Positions 6,916-15,998 of a stretch of 53,708 bases of DNA are shown one piece after another. The stretch's first letter is position 1. The number at the start of each line of letters is the position of its first letter. Position numbers and translations under genes: made by a program. The stretch covers positions 1-53,708 of the forward strand of contig DATKZS010000219.1 in the NCBI GenBank assembly GCA_035527835.1, in the 5' to 3' direction. The notes under the pieces were generated by a model. That model ran no database searches. It was not told where the DNA came from and worked only from the letters and a program-made list of their open reading frames with translations. The DNA is from DATKZS01 sp035527835 [NCBI: bacterium]. GTDB taxonomy: Bacteria; RBG-13-61-14.

Positions 6916-9009
6916 ATGATGGCGCGGGAGAGGATGGATAGGTACATGGGCTGGGCGGTTGGGGCCTGGCTGGCGGGGTTGTGCGGGATTTCGTACTGGC
7001 TGTGGGGCGCGGTTTTGTGGACGACGCCGTGGGGCTTGTGGGCGAGGGCGTTCGGGGAGGCGGCGGCGGGAGTGCCGGGAGTTTTGCTGCACGGCGGGGC
7101 ACTTTGGGGCCTGGTGGTATTGGCGGCGGCGGCGGTGGGCGGTCGGTCGGTGGTGGCGAGGTTGCTGCCGGAGGGGCCGGTGGTGGCGTTGTCCGTGGGC
7201 GTGGGCCTGGTCGGGCTGGCACTTTTGGGAGTGGCGCTCGGATCGGTCGGGCTGTATAAGCCTTCGGTCCTGGTCGCGCTGGTCCTGGCGATGCTGGTTC
7301 TCGGGTGCGTTGATCTTTTTCGCGAACACCGGCTCGACCGGCTCCGGCTACGTTCCCCATATCCGCTCGGCCCGCTCGAGATCGCGGGCCTGGTTTTCTG
7401 CGGTGCCATAGTCTTTATCACCGCTCTCAATCCGACATTGTTTTACGACGCGCTTTATTATCACCTCTCGCTGCCCCGGTATTATCTTTTCGCGGGGAAC
7501 ACGGAGCCGGTGGCGTGGCATACGCTTTCCTACTTCCCCTCGAACATGGAGATGCTGCACGGGATCGCCATCGCCGGGGGCGGCGGCATGGCGGCGCAGG
7601 TGATGATGGCGGGGGTATGGTTTTTTTCCGTGCTCATGGTCCGGAGCCTGGCGGCGCGCTTCATCGGGCCGGAAGCCGGTCCATGGGCGCTCCTGGCGGC
7701 GCTGGGCAGCGTCACGTTCGCGCTTTCCGCGCTCCTCGTCATCTCGGACATCTTCGTGCTCCTGCTGGCGGCAGGCGGCCTCTATTGCCTCTGCGGCGCT
7801 TCCGAGGCGGCCGGGAAAAAAGAATTCAGCGCGTTCGGCGCGTGGCTGGTCTGCTGGGGAATCATGGCTGGTGGCGCGGCGGGTATCAAGTATACGGCCT
7901 GGATCACGGTGCTCGGGCTTCAGGGCCTTCTGGTCGCCTGGCTGGCGGCGAGGACATTTCCGCGCGGGGTCCGGGGAGCGGCGGCGGGATTGGCGCTGGC
8001 CCTGCTCACGCTCCTGCCCTGGATGCTGCGCAATTATCTGTCTTGCGGCAACCCGGTGATGCCGGCGCCGGTTGACGGGCTGTTCGCGGGGGTGCCCGCG
8101 CCGGTGTGGGCCGCGCTCAAGCGCGACGCGCATGAGGTGAGCTGGTCGCTCCCGGCTTTGGCCGCGAACCTGGCCTCGCCCTGGACCATGGTGTTTTCGC
8201 GCTGGCAGACCCTTTTGTCCGACTGGGGAGAGGCGAGCTACATCGGGCCGCTGATCTGGATGGGCGCTCCGCTCACGCTCCTGTTCCGGCGGGAGCTCCG
8301 CGCTCCGCGTCTGCTTTGGGTTTACGGCCTCGCGGCACTCGCGGTGTCCATCGGCATGATCCGGATCACGCGGTACGCGTATCCGGGCCTGGGGGCGCTG
8401 GCGGCGGTGGCCGGGGGAGGGCTGGCCGCGTGGCGCATGGCGGGCGGAGAACGGAAGTGGGCCCGGTATGCGGGGTCCGCGGCATTGGCGGCGGCGGCCG
8501 TGCTGTGCGCGGCGGTCCTGTTGCGGACGAGCGCCAACCTCTCCGACGCGTACCGGTTCCCGCGGGTTTCCGGCGACATGGCCAGATACATGGAGTATAG
8601 GGTGGAGAAGAGCGCGTTCGAGGCGGCCACGGTCCCGCTGCAGCTCGCGGCCAACCACAAGCTCCCGCCGGACGCGGTGGTGCTGCTGGTGGGGGAGGCC
8701 CGTTCGTTTTACCTGGACCGGGAGGCCGTCTCGCCGTCGTTTCTGGACCGCAATCCTTTGCTCGATCTGCTGGGGCGCGGCTCCGATGAATCCGCGGCGC
8801 TCTCGCTCCGGCGGGCGGGGATAACGCACGTGCTGGCCGCGGTTCCGGAGATCGCGAGGCTCTCGAAAAAGTACGGGATCCTGCCGTTCAATCCGGCGGT
8901 GGAGCGGCGGGTGCGCGAGTTCACGCATGGGCCGTGGTGCCGGCCGGTGCTGGAGGACGAAAAAGCCGGTGCGGTCATCTGTGAGCTGAAAGCAGCGGCG
9001 CAGGAATAG
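6916..9009 (+). CDS. polytopic membrane protein, GT-C glycosyltransferase type (ArnT/PMT-like)
   Basis: 697 residues with roughly 12 or more hydrophobic segments and a soluble C-terminal part of about 150 residues. After the first helices comes NPTLFYDALYYHLSLPRYYL, which matches the DxxxYH-type first periplasmic loop of lipid-linked sugar glycosyltransferases such as ArnT/PMT, and NYLSCGNPVMPAPV resembles the NPVYPF motif common in this group. It would transfer a sugar from a polyprenyl carrier on the periplasmic side. Start codon uncertain (6916 or 6919; no clear Shine-Dalgarno). Strongly GC-rich. It stands alone, so the acceptor cannot be guessed. Confidence 0.65.
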   Translation: MMARERMDRYMGWAVGAWLAGLCGISYWLWGAVLWTTPWGLWARAFGEAAAGVPGVLLHGGALWGLVVLAAAAVGGRSVVARLLPEGPVVALSVGVGLVGLALLGVALGSVGLYKPSVLVALVLAMLVLGCVDLFREHRLDRLRLRSPYPLGPLEIAGLVFCGAIVFITALNPTLFYDALYYHLSLPRYYLFAGNTEPVAWHTLSYFPSNMEMLHGIAIAGGGGMAAQVMMAGVWFFSVLMVRSLAARFIGPEAGPWALLAALGSVTFALSALLVISDIFVLLLAAGGLYCLCGASEAAGKKEFSAFGAWLVCWGIMAGGAAGIKYTAWITVLGLQGLLVAWLAARTFPRGVRGAAAGLALALLTLLPWMLRNYLSCGNPVMPAPVDGLFAGVPAPVWAALKRDAHEVSWSLPALAANLASPWTMVFSRWQTLLSDWGEASYIGPLIWMGAPLTLLFRRELRAPRLLWVYGLAALAVSIGMIRITRYAYPGLGALAAVAGGGLAAWRMAGGERKWARYAGSAALAAAAVLCAAVLLRTSANLSDAYRFPRVSGDMARYMEYRVEKSAFEAATVPLQLAANHKLPPDAVVLLVGEARSFYLDREAVSPSFLDRNPLLDLLGRGSDESAALSLRRAGITHVLAAVPEIARLSKKYGILPFNPAVERRVREFTHGPWCRPVLEDEKAGAVICELKAAAQE

Positions 9010-9034
9010 AGCCGGTTTCATAACCCGTTATAAG

Positions 9035-9115
9035 AAGAAACAAGGATATTAAGGATATTCAGGATAAGAAAAGTCTCCGGATTTATCCTTGGAATCCTTA
9101 ACATCCTTGTTTCTT
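9035..9115. repeat. intergenic hairpin, CAAGGAT/CAGGAT family
   Basis: Arms 9035-9067 and 9083-9115 (33 nt each, about four mismatches) are inverted. The arm contains AAGGATATTAAGGATATTC, tandem near-repeats of AAGGATATT. It lies between convergent genes and could serve as a bidirectional terminator. Confidence 0.75.
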
Positions 9116-9149
9116 TTCTTCTGCCCGGAAATGATGACGCGGATTCAGC

Positions 9150-10493
9150 TCACGGGTCCATCGAGTTCATGACCAGGCCGGTGGCGAGCTTGGGGAAGAA
9201 GTAGGTGGATTTCTCGGGCATGATGCCGGCGAGGTCCGCGACCTTGATCACGTCCCCCACCGGCGTCGGGTTCATGAGGAAAGCCATCTGGTTCTCTTTT
9301 TTCTGCACGGCGTCGAGCGTGCGGTCGTAATCGGTCTCGTAGCTCACGTATTTTTCGTTGAGCAGGTCCTTGGGCTTCACGTCCATCATTCCGATCAGTA
9401 TCAGGTCTTCGAGGATGACCACGTCGAGGGATGCGAGCGCGGAGTCGGCCGGGGTATTGGCGCCGCGGGCCAGGCGGGCGTCGGGCTGCACCGAGAGGTA
9501 ATAGGCGTGGCCGTTGATGCCGTCCACCATTCCGAAGACGGTGCGTTCCCTGCCGCGTTCCTGGAGGCTGGCGATGAACTCGCGGCGGGCGGCGCCCGGG
9601 TCAAGCGGGCTCACCAGCGCGCGGTCAATTTGGAAGTAGTTCTCCAGCTTTTTCAAGAGCCCGCTGAAGCGTCGCTTGGGCAGGTTGTGGAGCAGGCGGT
9701 GGTAGGGGAAGATGACGAGGCCCGGGTGCTCGGCGGGCGTGAAATAGGCCATGACGTGATCGGTGCCCGCGGCGAAGAGGGGCGAGGTCTGCCGCACGTG
9801 GCGGCGGTATGCCAGGGCGGTCTCGTAGCGGTGATGGCCGTCCGCGATGTAAACCGGGCCGGCCGAGATGACGCGCGCGGCCTCCGCGATCGCCTCTTGG
9901 TCCTCCACCGGCCACATCAGATGGGTCACGCCGGCGTCGTCCTCCGCGCTCAACGACTGTGTACCCGCCGGGGGCTTAAGCCCCAGCGCACGGTCCACCG
10001 CGCCCGCCGGATCCGAATAGAGCATGAACACCTGGCTCAGGTGCGCGCGGGTGTGCGCCATGAGCTGGAAGCGGTCCTGCTTGGGACCGGCCAGGGTGCG
10101 CTCGTGCGGGAGCACCTTGCCCTCGCTGTACTCGTGGAGCTGCATGAGCGCGACGAACCCGGGCCGGTCGCGGGCGACGATGCCCTCGGTCGTCTTCAGG
10201 CTGAAGCTCGTCATGTAGCGGTAGAGGCGGGGCGTGGGGTCGAGCGCCAGGGTCCCGTCCCGCCGCCACTGTTCCCAGAGCGCGGCGGCGCGGGAGTACT
10301 TGTTGTTCCTGGCATCGTCGCCGGCCTTTTCCTCCGGCAGGATCAGGCGGACCACGTTATCGGGCGAGCGAGAGCGCAGCTCCTTGGTTTTCCGGGCATT
10401 GATAATGTCGTAGGGAGGGGCGATCAGATCAGCGAGCTCTCCCCCTTTTCTCAGGTCGTACCTGATCCCCTTGAACGGAATGATGATGCTCAT
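9150..10493 (-). CDS. DUF1015 family protein
   Basis: 447 residues, the usual length of DUF1015. Family marks are the N-terminal IIPFKGIRYD and LIAPPYDIIN, then EQWRRDGTLALD, LYRYMTSF, DRFQLMAHTRAHLSQVFMLYSD, YIADGHHRYETALAYRR and YFTPAEHPGLVIFPYHRLLHN. Distant members have been linked to the SerK/SbnI serine-kinase group with a ParB-like fold; the DGHHR motif fits a nucleotide-binding site, but activity here is inference. Its start overlaps the stop of tsaC by 4 nt (ATGA), so it is translationally coupled as last gene of the purE operon. Confidence 0.9.
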   Translation of the reverse strand: MSIIIPFKGIRYDLRKGGELADLIAPPYDIINARKTKELRSRSPDNVVRLILPEEKAGDDARNNKYSRAAALWEQWRRDGTLALDPTPRLYRYMTSFSLKTTEGIVARDRPGFVALMQLHEYSEGKVLPHERTLAGPKQDRFQLMAHTRAHLSQVFMLYSDPAGAVDRALGLKPPAGTQSLSAEDDAGVTHLMWPVEDQEAIAEAARVISAGPVYIADGHHRYETALAYRRHVRQTSPLFAAGTDHVMAYFTPAEHPGLVIFPYHRLLHNLPKRRFSGLLKKLENYFQIDRALVSPLDPGAARREFIASLQERGRERTVFGMVDGINGHAYYLSVQPDARLARGANTPADSALASLDVVILEDLILIGMMDVKPKDLLNEKYVSYETDYDRTLDAVQKKENQMAFLMNPTPVGDVIKVADLAGIMPEKSTYFFPKLATGLVMNSMDP

Positions 10494-11128
10494 GATTTTT
10501 TTTCCTTTTGAATTTCCTGTTCCAGCGCCTCGCGGCTTAAGATGCCGGGGCGCAAAATTTTCAGTCCATCGGTCCCGAATTTGATGACGGTGGACCCGGG
10601 CGGCCCGGGCAGCTCGCCCGCGTCCAGGACCAGGTCCACCTCGCCGGCAAGCCCGGCCAGCGCCTCTTCAGCGGTGCGGCCGGGACTCGCGCCGCTTGGG
10701 TTGGCGCTGGTGGCCGTGAACGGCGCTCCGAGCTTTTGAGCGATCTCGCGCGCCAGCCGGTTCCCCGGCACCCGGATGCCGAGCGAGCCAAGACCCATAA
10801 ACAGCGGCCGCGGCGCGCGCCCCTTCATCGGCAGCACCAGGGTCAGCGGCCCGGGCCAGAATTTTTTTATGAGCTCTCGGGCCGGACCAGGTATTTCCAC
10901 CCACTGCTCCGCGGCCCGCAGATCCTCTACTATTACCGGAAGCGGCATGGCCTGGCTTCGGCCTTTCAGCTTAAAGACCCGCCTCACCGCTTCCTCGTTC
11001 GTGGCGTCCGCTCCAATGCCGTAAAGCCGCTCTGCCGGGAAAATGATGACTCCACCCCTCGCGAGCAAGCTCGCCGCCTTCTCGGCCGCGGGCCCCGGAT
11101 GCTCAGCGTCCGGGACGATCCAATCCAC
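10490..11128 (-). CDS. tsaC: L-threonylcarbamoyladenylate synthase (TsaC/Sua5/YrdC)
   Basis: 212 residues covering one YrdC domain. It makes threonylcarbamoyl-AMP from Thr, bicarbonate and ATP, the first step of t6A tRNA modification. Visible signatures: GGVIIFPAERLYGIGADATN, VFKLKGRSQAMPLPVIVED, KFWPGPLTLVLP, LGIRVPGNRLA and FTATSANPSGASP. There is no C-terminal Sua5 domain, so it is the short form. Its 5' end overlaps the DUF89 gene by 26 nt and its stop overlaps the DUF1015 start by 4 nt. Confidence 0.93.
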   Translation of the reverse strand: MDWIVPDAEHPGPAAEKAASLLARGGVIIFPAERLYGIGADATNEEAVRRVFKLKGRSQAMPLPVIVEDLRAAEQWVEIPGPARELIKKFWPGPLTLVLPMKGRAPRPLFMGLGSLGIRVPGNRLAREIAQKLGAPFTATSANPSGASPGRTAEEALAGLAGEVDLVLDAGELPGPPGSTVIKFGTDGLKILRPGILSREALEQEIQKEKKS

Positions 11129-12014
11129 TTTCCACCCCGCCGCGATAGAGCATGGCCAGGCCCTTCTTCACACCGAAAAACCTGGAAACATGCGAGCACT
11201 TGATGAGCGTGATGAAGAAGACCTCGCGTCCGCAGTCGTGCAGGCTTTCCAGGTTGGCCTGGCCTTTCGCTATCACCATGCCCGCGCCGGCAAACTCCTC
11301 GCGCCACTTCGCGGATGCGCTTTCCCGGTCCACCCCCATGTTGGCCTGGCCCGTAGTGATGATGCGCAGCGGACCGGAGGGGCCGGTGAGCCTGTCGAGC
11401 CCGACCCGGAGCGCGTCCTCCATGGTGGCGTCGTTGAGCGCGGGCCCGGCCTTGACGGAAGCGGTCACGCGCTTGCCGCGCTCGAGGAGCTCCTGGATGA
11501 GGACGCGGTCAAAGGCGATCTCGCCGGCGTTGTCGCACAGGTAGAGCACGTCCTGGGCGCGTTCGAGGGCCTGCTTGAACTCTTCCCCGTGGCGCACGGC
11601 AAAGGGCGTGTCCAGGTGCTTGATGACGTTTTTGGGGTCGGCCTGGTCGGGGACGGTGGCCAGGTCCATGATGTTGCCGATCAGCGCGGCGCGCACGGCG
11701 CGGGCCAGGCGGTCGTCGGCGTCGGCGGCCAGTGCGAGATAACCGGGCGCCCACTCATCAACCAGCCGCGCGGCCTTGTCGTCGTGCTCGGCCTTGATAG
11801 CGGCGAACGGGTCGGCGGTGGCCAGCGCCTGGTTCACCCTGGCCATCACGTCGCGGGCGATGGCCGGCGGGATGCGCGAGAAGTCGTCCGAGGCGAGCAC
11901 GCCGAGCGCGGCCCGCACCGCCTTGAGCCGGAGCGGCTCCGGAGCGGAGACGGCGCCCGCCGAGGTATGGGCGAGCTTGAGCAGGCAAAGCGAGCAGTCG
12001 GAAACAGTGTTCAT
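11103..12014 (-). CDS. DUF89/ARMT1-like damage-control phosphatase family protein
   Basis: 303 residues. The DUF89 core is shown by YLCDNAGEIAFDRVLIQEL (the metal-binding DNAGE motif), VTASVKAGPALNDATMEDA, IITTGQANMGVD and GMVIAKGQANLESL. Known members are metal-dependent phosphatases acting on damaged phosphometabolites. The N-terminal CSLC motif (residues 7-10) recurs in prokaryotic members. It follows purE by 14 nt and overlaps tsaC by 26 nt, indicating an operon. Substrate unknown. Confidence 0.88.
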   Translation of the reverse strand: MNTVSDCSLCLLKLAHTSAGAVSAPEPLRLKAVRAALGVLASDDFSRIPPAIARDVMARVNQALATADPFAAIKAEHDDKAARLVDEWAPGYLALAADADDRLARAVRAALIGNIMDLATVPDQADPKNVIKHLDTPFAVRHGEEFKQALERAQDVLYLCDNAGEIAFDRVLIQELLERGKRVTASVKAGPALNDATMEDALRVGLDRLTGPSGPLRIITTGQANMGVDRESASAKWREEFAGAGMVIAKGQANLESLHDCGREVFFITLIKCSHVSRFFGVKKGLAMLYRGGVESGLDRPGR

Positions 12015-12028
12015 GTTTTATACCAGCG

Positions 12029-12532
12029 TTACTTTTTAGTGAGCGTCCTGGCCGCGGCCTCCACGTCGCGAACCATCTTCCGGCGGTGCGACTTCACCCG
12101 GCGGGCCAGGGCCGCGTCGGAAAGGGCCAGGATGCGCACGGCGAGGTGCGCCGCATTGGCCGCTCCCGCGCTCCCCACCGCCATGGCCGCGACCGGTACG
12201 CCCGGCGGCATCTGCACGGTGGACAGCAGCGCGTCGAGCCCGGCCAGGTCGCCCGCCTGGAGCGGCACGCCGATCACGGGAAGGTGAGTGTGCGCCGCGA
12301 CCACGCCGGCCAGGTGCGCGGCCATGCCGGCGGCGGCGATGATCACCTTGATCCCGGCCGCGGCCGCGCCCTCCGCGAGCCTCCGCGCCCGCTGCGGCGA
12401 CCGGTGGGCCGAGGCCACCGTCAGCTCATAAGGCACGCCGAAATCCTCGAGCACGCCGGCGCACTGGTTCATGATTTCCAGGTCCGACTTGCTGCCGACG
12501 ATGACCAGCACCCGGGCTCTGTCCTTTGCCAT
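12029..12532 (-). CDS. purE: N5-carboxyaminoimidazole ribonucleotide mutase
   Basis: 167 residues, normal for class I PurE, which moves the carboxyl group of N5-CAIR to C4 to form CAIR in de novo purine synthesis. Signatures: VLVIVGSKSDLEIMNQ (phosphate-binding GSxSD), VASAHRSPQRA (active-site AHR loop), IAAAGMAAHLAGVVAAHT and VIGVPLQ. The start at 12532 is set by AGGAGG 6 nt upstream; in-frame codons further upstream lack a site. No purK lies beside it. First gene of the purE-DUF89-tsaC-DUF1015 operon. Confidence 0.95.
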   Translation of the reverse strand: MAKDRARVLVIVGSKSDLEIMNQCAGVLEDFGVPYELTVASAHRSPQRARRLAEGAAAAGIKVIIAAAGMAAHLAGVVAAHTHLPVIGVPLQAGDLAGLDALLSTVQMPPGVPVAAMAVGSAGAANAAHLAVRILALSDAALARRVKSHRRKMVRDVEAAARTLTKK

Positions 12533-12714
12533 CTCTGTCCTCCTAAATATTTCCGTGGAGGGCCGGGAATGAACCTGGTCCGGAAGGCCGACCGGACACC
12601 GGCTCATTGCCGTCCTTGCCGCCCCCTTCGGGCGCGAGATCGGAGTAAAAAGTTAGCATAGGTGCGGCGGCGTTTCAAAGATTTCAGCTTTATTGGCGAG
12701 AAATTGTTCCAGGA

Positions 12715-12743
12715 TTGTCAGGCGCGGGTATTTAGGATATAGT
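12715..12743 (+). promoter_or_regulatory. sigma70-type promoter for the DUF1846 gene
   Basis: TTGTCA at 12715-12720, 17-nt spacer, TATAGT at 12738-12743. It gives a GC-rich leader of about 160 nt. The divergent 377-nt gap 12533-12909 holds this promoter; I found no convincing promoter for purE and no other structure in it. Confidence 0.6.
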
Positions 12744-12909
12744 TTTTGCCCGGTGCCGGCTTTGCGAGGGAGCGCGCCGCGATCCCGCGATCGGCCGCGG
12801 CGGCCCTTGAACCCGGAGCGGCCGGCCGGCGATTATGGACCCGCCCTGTTCACGCCGGCGCGCGTTTTCTGGTTTCGCGGGCTGATGCCGGGCGGAGAGA
12901 GGAGTATTG

Positions 12910-14427
12910 ATGCCGAGCTTTGACAATGAGCGTTATCTGGAGGCCCAGACCGAGGCCATCAAGAGAAGGGTGGACCTGTTCCAGGGCAAGCTCTACCTGG
13001 AATTCGGCGGCAAGATGCTGCACGACATGCACGCGGCCCGGGTCCTGCCCGGCTATGACCCGGACGTGAAAATCAAGTTGCTCCATCGCCTGAGCGACAT
13101 GCTGGAGATCATCTACTGCATTTGCGCGGGAGACATCGAGAAGGGACGCATCCGGGGCGACTTCGGCCTGACTTATGACATGGCCACTCTCAAGACTTTC
13201 GACGACCTGGAGGATTTCGGTTTTGGTGTTTCCGCGGTGATCGTTAACCGGTATCATGGCGAGAAGACGGCGGACCGTTTCATCAATTTTCTCCGGATCC
13301 GCGGGATCAAGGTATATACTCAGCCGGAGATTCAGGGGTATCCGGCCGACGTTGAAAAGATCGTGGGTCCGGAAGGCTACGGCCGCAACCCCTTCATCGA
13401 GACGACCAAGCCGCTGGTCATCGTGACCGGGGCCGGTCCGGGCAGCGGCAAGATGTCCACCTGTCTGTCCCAGGTATTTCACCATCACCTCCAGGGGCAG
13501 CGCGCGGGGTTCGCCAAGTTCGAGACCTTCCCGATCTGGAACCTTCCCCTCCAGCACCCGATCAACGTGGCCTACGAAGCCGCCACCGCTGACCTCCAGG
13601 ACTCCAACATGATTGATCCCTTCCACCTGGCCCAGTACAACGTCACGGCCGTCAATTACAACCGCGACCTCGAGAACTTCAGCATCATGAAGGAGATCAT
13701 CAGCCGCATCAGCGACCGGAACTCGGCCATGGCCCGATACGCCTCTCCCACCGACATGGGCGTTAATATGGCCCGGGAAGGGATTGTGGACGACGCCGGG
13801 GTCCAGGAGGCGGCGAAACAGGAGATCATTCGGCGCTACTTCCGCTATGAATGGGAGTTCAAGCAGGGGATCGAGAAGCGGGAGACCGTGGCCATTGTGG
13901 AGAAGCTGATGCAGCAGGTGGGGGTCAAGCCCACGGACCGGCCCACGGTCCCGGCGGCGCGGGAGGCGGCGGAGCAGGCCCGGGTCTCGGGCAAGGGCAA
14001 CCGCGGGGTCTGCTGCGGCTCCGCGGTGCAGCTTGCCGACGGCCGGATCATCACCGGCATGAACTCGCCGCTGATGCGCGCCGAGTCCGCGGCCGTCCTC
14101 AACGCCATCAAGACGCTGGCGGGCATTCCCCGGGAGATTGACCTGCTCCCGGAATCTCTCATCAACAACATCGCCACCTTGAAGAAGGACGTCCTGGGCC
14201 GGAAGTCGGAGAGCTTGAACATCGAGGAAGTCTTGATCGCGCTCTCCATCAGCGCGGCCACCAGCCCCGCCAGCCAGGTGTGCCTGCGCAAACTCGAGTG
14301 CCTGGCCGGACGGGATTTTCACTCCACCCACGTGATCGGCCAGGGAGATGAAAACGGGCTGCGCCGCCTTAGACTTAACGTGACCACCGACGGATTGCCG
14401 ACCTCGCGGGGCTTCTTTTACCGGTAA
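12910..14427 (+). CDS. DUF1846 family protein
   Basis: 505 residues, matching the usual size of DUF1846/UPF0371. Typical segments: SFDNERYLEAQTEAI at the start, FGGKMLHDMHAARVLPGYDP, the Walker-like TGAGPGSGKMSTCLSQ (about 178-193), HPINVAYEAATADLQD and MGVNMAREGIVDD. Structures of relatives show a nucleotide-hydrolase-like fold, but the biochemical role is unknown. ATG 12910 with GAGAGGAG 5 nt before it is preferred over TTG 12907. The crotonase gene follows after 29 nt, so co-transcription is likely. Confidence 0.9.
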   Translation: MPSFDNERYLEAQTEAIKRRVDLFQGKLYLEFGGKMLHDMHAARVLPGYDPDVKIKLLHRLSDMLEIIYCICAGDIEKGRIRGDFGLTYDMATLKTFDDLEDFGFGVSAVIVNRYHGEKTADRFINFLRIRGIKVYTQPEIQGYPADVEKIVGPEGYGRNPFIETTKPLVIVTGAGPGSGKMSTCLSQVFHHHLQGQRAGFAKFETFPIWNLPLQHPINVAYEAATADLQDSNMIDPFHLAQYNVTAVNYNRDLENFSIMKEIISRISDRNSAMARYASPTDMGVNMAREGIVDDAGVQEAAKQEIIRRYFRYEWEFKQGIEKRETVAIVEKLMQQVGVKPTDRPTVPAAREAAEQARVSGKGNRGVCCGSAVQLADGRIITGMNSPLMRAESAAVLNAIKTLAGIPREIDLLPESLINNIATLKKDVLGRKSESLNIEEVLIALSISAATSPASQVCLRKLECLAGRDFHSTHVIGQGDENGLRRLRLNVTTDGLPTSRGFFYR

Positions 14428-14456
14428 CGGCGTCGGCTCTAAGGGGAGGGATTATC

Positions 14457-15269
14457 ATGACCGGGAACTATCAGACCATTACCTGTGAGCTCAAGGGCCA
14501 CGTGGCCGAGGTGTTCTTGAACCGGCCGGAGAAGTCGAACGCGATGAACCCCGAGTTCTGGCCGGAGATCCGGGACGCGTTCGAGAAAATTCACCGCGAC
14601 CGGGAGGCGCGGGTGGCGGTGGTCGCGGGCAACGGCAAGAACTTCAGCGCCGGCCTCGACCTCAAGGCCTCCGGGAGCATGTTCGCGCAGCAGAAGGACT
14701 CCATGGAGACGGACACGCTCTTCCACGCCATTCTGGAGATCCAGGAGGCCTTCAACGTGGTGGAGGAGTGCAAAAAGCCGGTGATCGCGGCGGTGCACGG
14801 GGCCTGCATCGGCGGCGGCCTGGACCTGATCGCGGCGTGCGACCTGCGGCTCGCTTCGGCGGACGCGCGGTTTTCGCTGCGGGAAGCGAAGCTCGCCATC
14901 ATCGCGGACCTGGGCAGCCTGAACCGGCTTCGGCATATCATCGGCGAAGGGCACGCGCGGGAGCTCGCTTACACCGGGAAGGACATTGACGCGACGAGGG
15001 CGCTTCGCATCGGACTGGTGAACGACGTTTACCCGGACCGGGAGGCCTGCTTGGCCGCGGCGCGCGCGCTGGCCGAGGAGATCGCGGCCACGGCGCCGCT
15101 CGCGGTGCAGGGCGCCAAGGAGGTCATGAACTACTGCCGCGACAAGAACATCCGCGACGGCCTCCAATATGCCGCGGCCCGCTCGGTCATGATCCTGAAA
15201 GGCGCGGACCTGATGGAGGCGGTGATGGCCTTCATGCAGAAGCGGAAACCCAATTTTCAAGGCAAATAA
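14457..15269 (+). CDS. crotonase family, delta3,5-delta2,4-dienoyl-CoA isomerase-like (ECH1)
   Basis: 270 residues. Crotonase fold shown by VAEVFLNRPEKSNAMN, GKNFSAGLDLKA (first oxyanion-hole loop) and AVHGACIGGGLDLIAACDLR (second). The active-site segment SLREAKLAIIADLGSLNRLRHIIG has Glu and Asp at the places of the catalytic Glu/Asp of mammalian ECH1 (KEVDVGLAADVGTLQRLPK), unlike the two-Glu pattern of enoyl-CoA hydratase. It therefore most likely shifts double bonds in dienoyl-CoA during degradation of unsaturated acyl chains. Site GGGGAGGG precedes the ATG. Confidence 0.85.
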   Translation: MTGNYQTITCELKGHVAEVFLNRPEKSNAMNPEFWPEIRDAFEKIHRDREARVAVVAGNGKNFSAGLDLKASGSMFAQQKDSMETDTLFHAILEIQEAFNVVEECKKPVIAAVHGACIGGGLDLIAACDLRLASADARFSLREAKLAIIADLGSLNRLRHIIGEGHARELAYTGKDIDATRALRIGLVNDVYPDREACLAAARALAEEIAATAPLAVQGAKEVMNYCRDKNIRDGLQYAAARSVMILKGADLMEAVMAFMQKRKPNFQGK

Positions 15270-15364
15270 CATTTAACCAGGATACGCAGGATATGTATGA
15301 TGAGAGAAAAGGACAGGGGTGATGGGGCATCGCCCTGCGCCGCCGGATCGTCCTTTCGCTCCTC

Positions 15365-15416
15365 TTGACAATCCCCGCTCCAGTTTGTAACCTAATATGT
15401 AGGTCAAATGGCCTAC
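15365..15416 (+). promoter_or_regulatory. promoter and operator-like hairpin of the toxin-antitoxin operon
   Basis: TTGACA (15365-15370), 17 nt, TAACCT (15388-15393). Just after it GTAGGTCAAATGGCCTAC (15399-15416) is an imperfect palindrome, well placed for autorepression by the antitoxin. Confidence 0.5.
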
Positions 15417-15427
15417 AGGAGGAGTCC

Positions 15428-15691
15428 ATGAAATTCATCGCCATGCGGGAACTGCGTAACAATACCTCCCAGCTCCTCGACCGGCTCTCCCGAGAGGACC
15501 TGGTGGTGACGCGCAACGGCAAGCCGGCGGCGGCGCTCATCTACCTGGACGAGGAGTTGCTCGAGGATTTCATCATTGCCCACCACCCGACGCTGCTCCG
15601 GGAAATCGAGAATGCCCGCCAAGAATATGGGCGCAAGGGCGGCATCAGCCATGCCGAGATGAGGAAGCGGATCGAGCGCCGCCGTGGATAA
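15428..15691 (+). CDS. Phd/YefM-type antitoxin
   Basis: 87 residues. The N-terminal MKFIAMRELRNNTSQLLDRL and DLVVTRNGKPAAALIYLDEE are the DNA-binding fold of Phd/YefM antitoxins; the C-terminal part (HHPTLLREIENARQEYGRK) should wrap the toxin. The site AGGAGGAG lies 4 nt before ATG 15428. It overlaps the toxin gene by 8 nt. Expected to repress its own promoter together with the toxin. Confidence 0.9.
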   Translation: MKFIAMRELRNNTSQLLDRLSREDLVVTRNGKPAAALIYLDEELLEDFIIAHHPTLLREIENARQEYGRKGGISHAEMRKRIERRRG

Positions 15692-15998
15692 GCGCCGGCT
15701 CATTTACTCTCCGCGCGCTCAGCGCGACCTCCAAACCCTGGAAAAGCGCAACTCCCTCCAGATCCTGGACGACCTGGAAATTCTCGAGAACCCGCCATGG
15801 CCGCCCGGCAAAGTCAAAAAACTGCGCGGCCAAGAATATTGGGAGATCAAGACCGGCGATTTCCGCACCATCTTCTGGCCGGACCGAAAAACCGTGGTAA
15901 TCCTCAGAGTGGTGAACCGGCGGGACCTGGAGCAAGCCGTGGGCCGAATCAACGTCAAGGCGCTTCGTGAATGGCTCCGGGAGCAGAATAAGGATTGA
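15684..15998 (+). CDS. RelE/ParE-type toxin
   Basis: 104 residues with a GTG start inside the antitoxin gene (8-nt overlap, another frame). RelE/ParE fold segments are visible: RLIYSPRAQRDLQTLEKRN, GKVKKLRGQEYWEIKTGDFRTIFWPDRKTVVILRVVNRRD. The pattern KLRG..YWEIKTGDFRTIF is closer to RelE than to ParE, so mRNA cleavage at the ribosome is the likely activity. Confidence 0.9.
   Translation: MDKRRLIYSPRAQRDLQTLEKRNSLQILDDLEILENPPWPPGKVKKLRGQEYWEIKTGDFRTIFWPDRKTVVILRVVNRRDLEQAVGRINVKALREWLREQNKD

Noticed and set aside
7348-9021. Long open frame on the minus strand opposite the membrane protein gene
   Set aside because: Low-complexity Arg/Gln/Pro-rich translation typical of antisense frames in GC-rich DNA; the plus strand shows clear membrane helices and family motifs.
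12850-14331. Long minus-strand open frame opposite the DUF1846 gene
   Set aside because: No known motifs; the plus-strand frame is a full-length DUF1846 protein with promoter and ribosome site.
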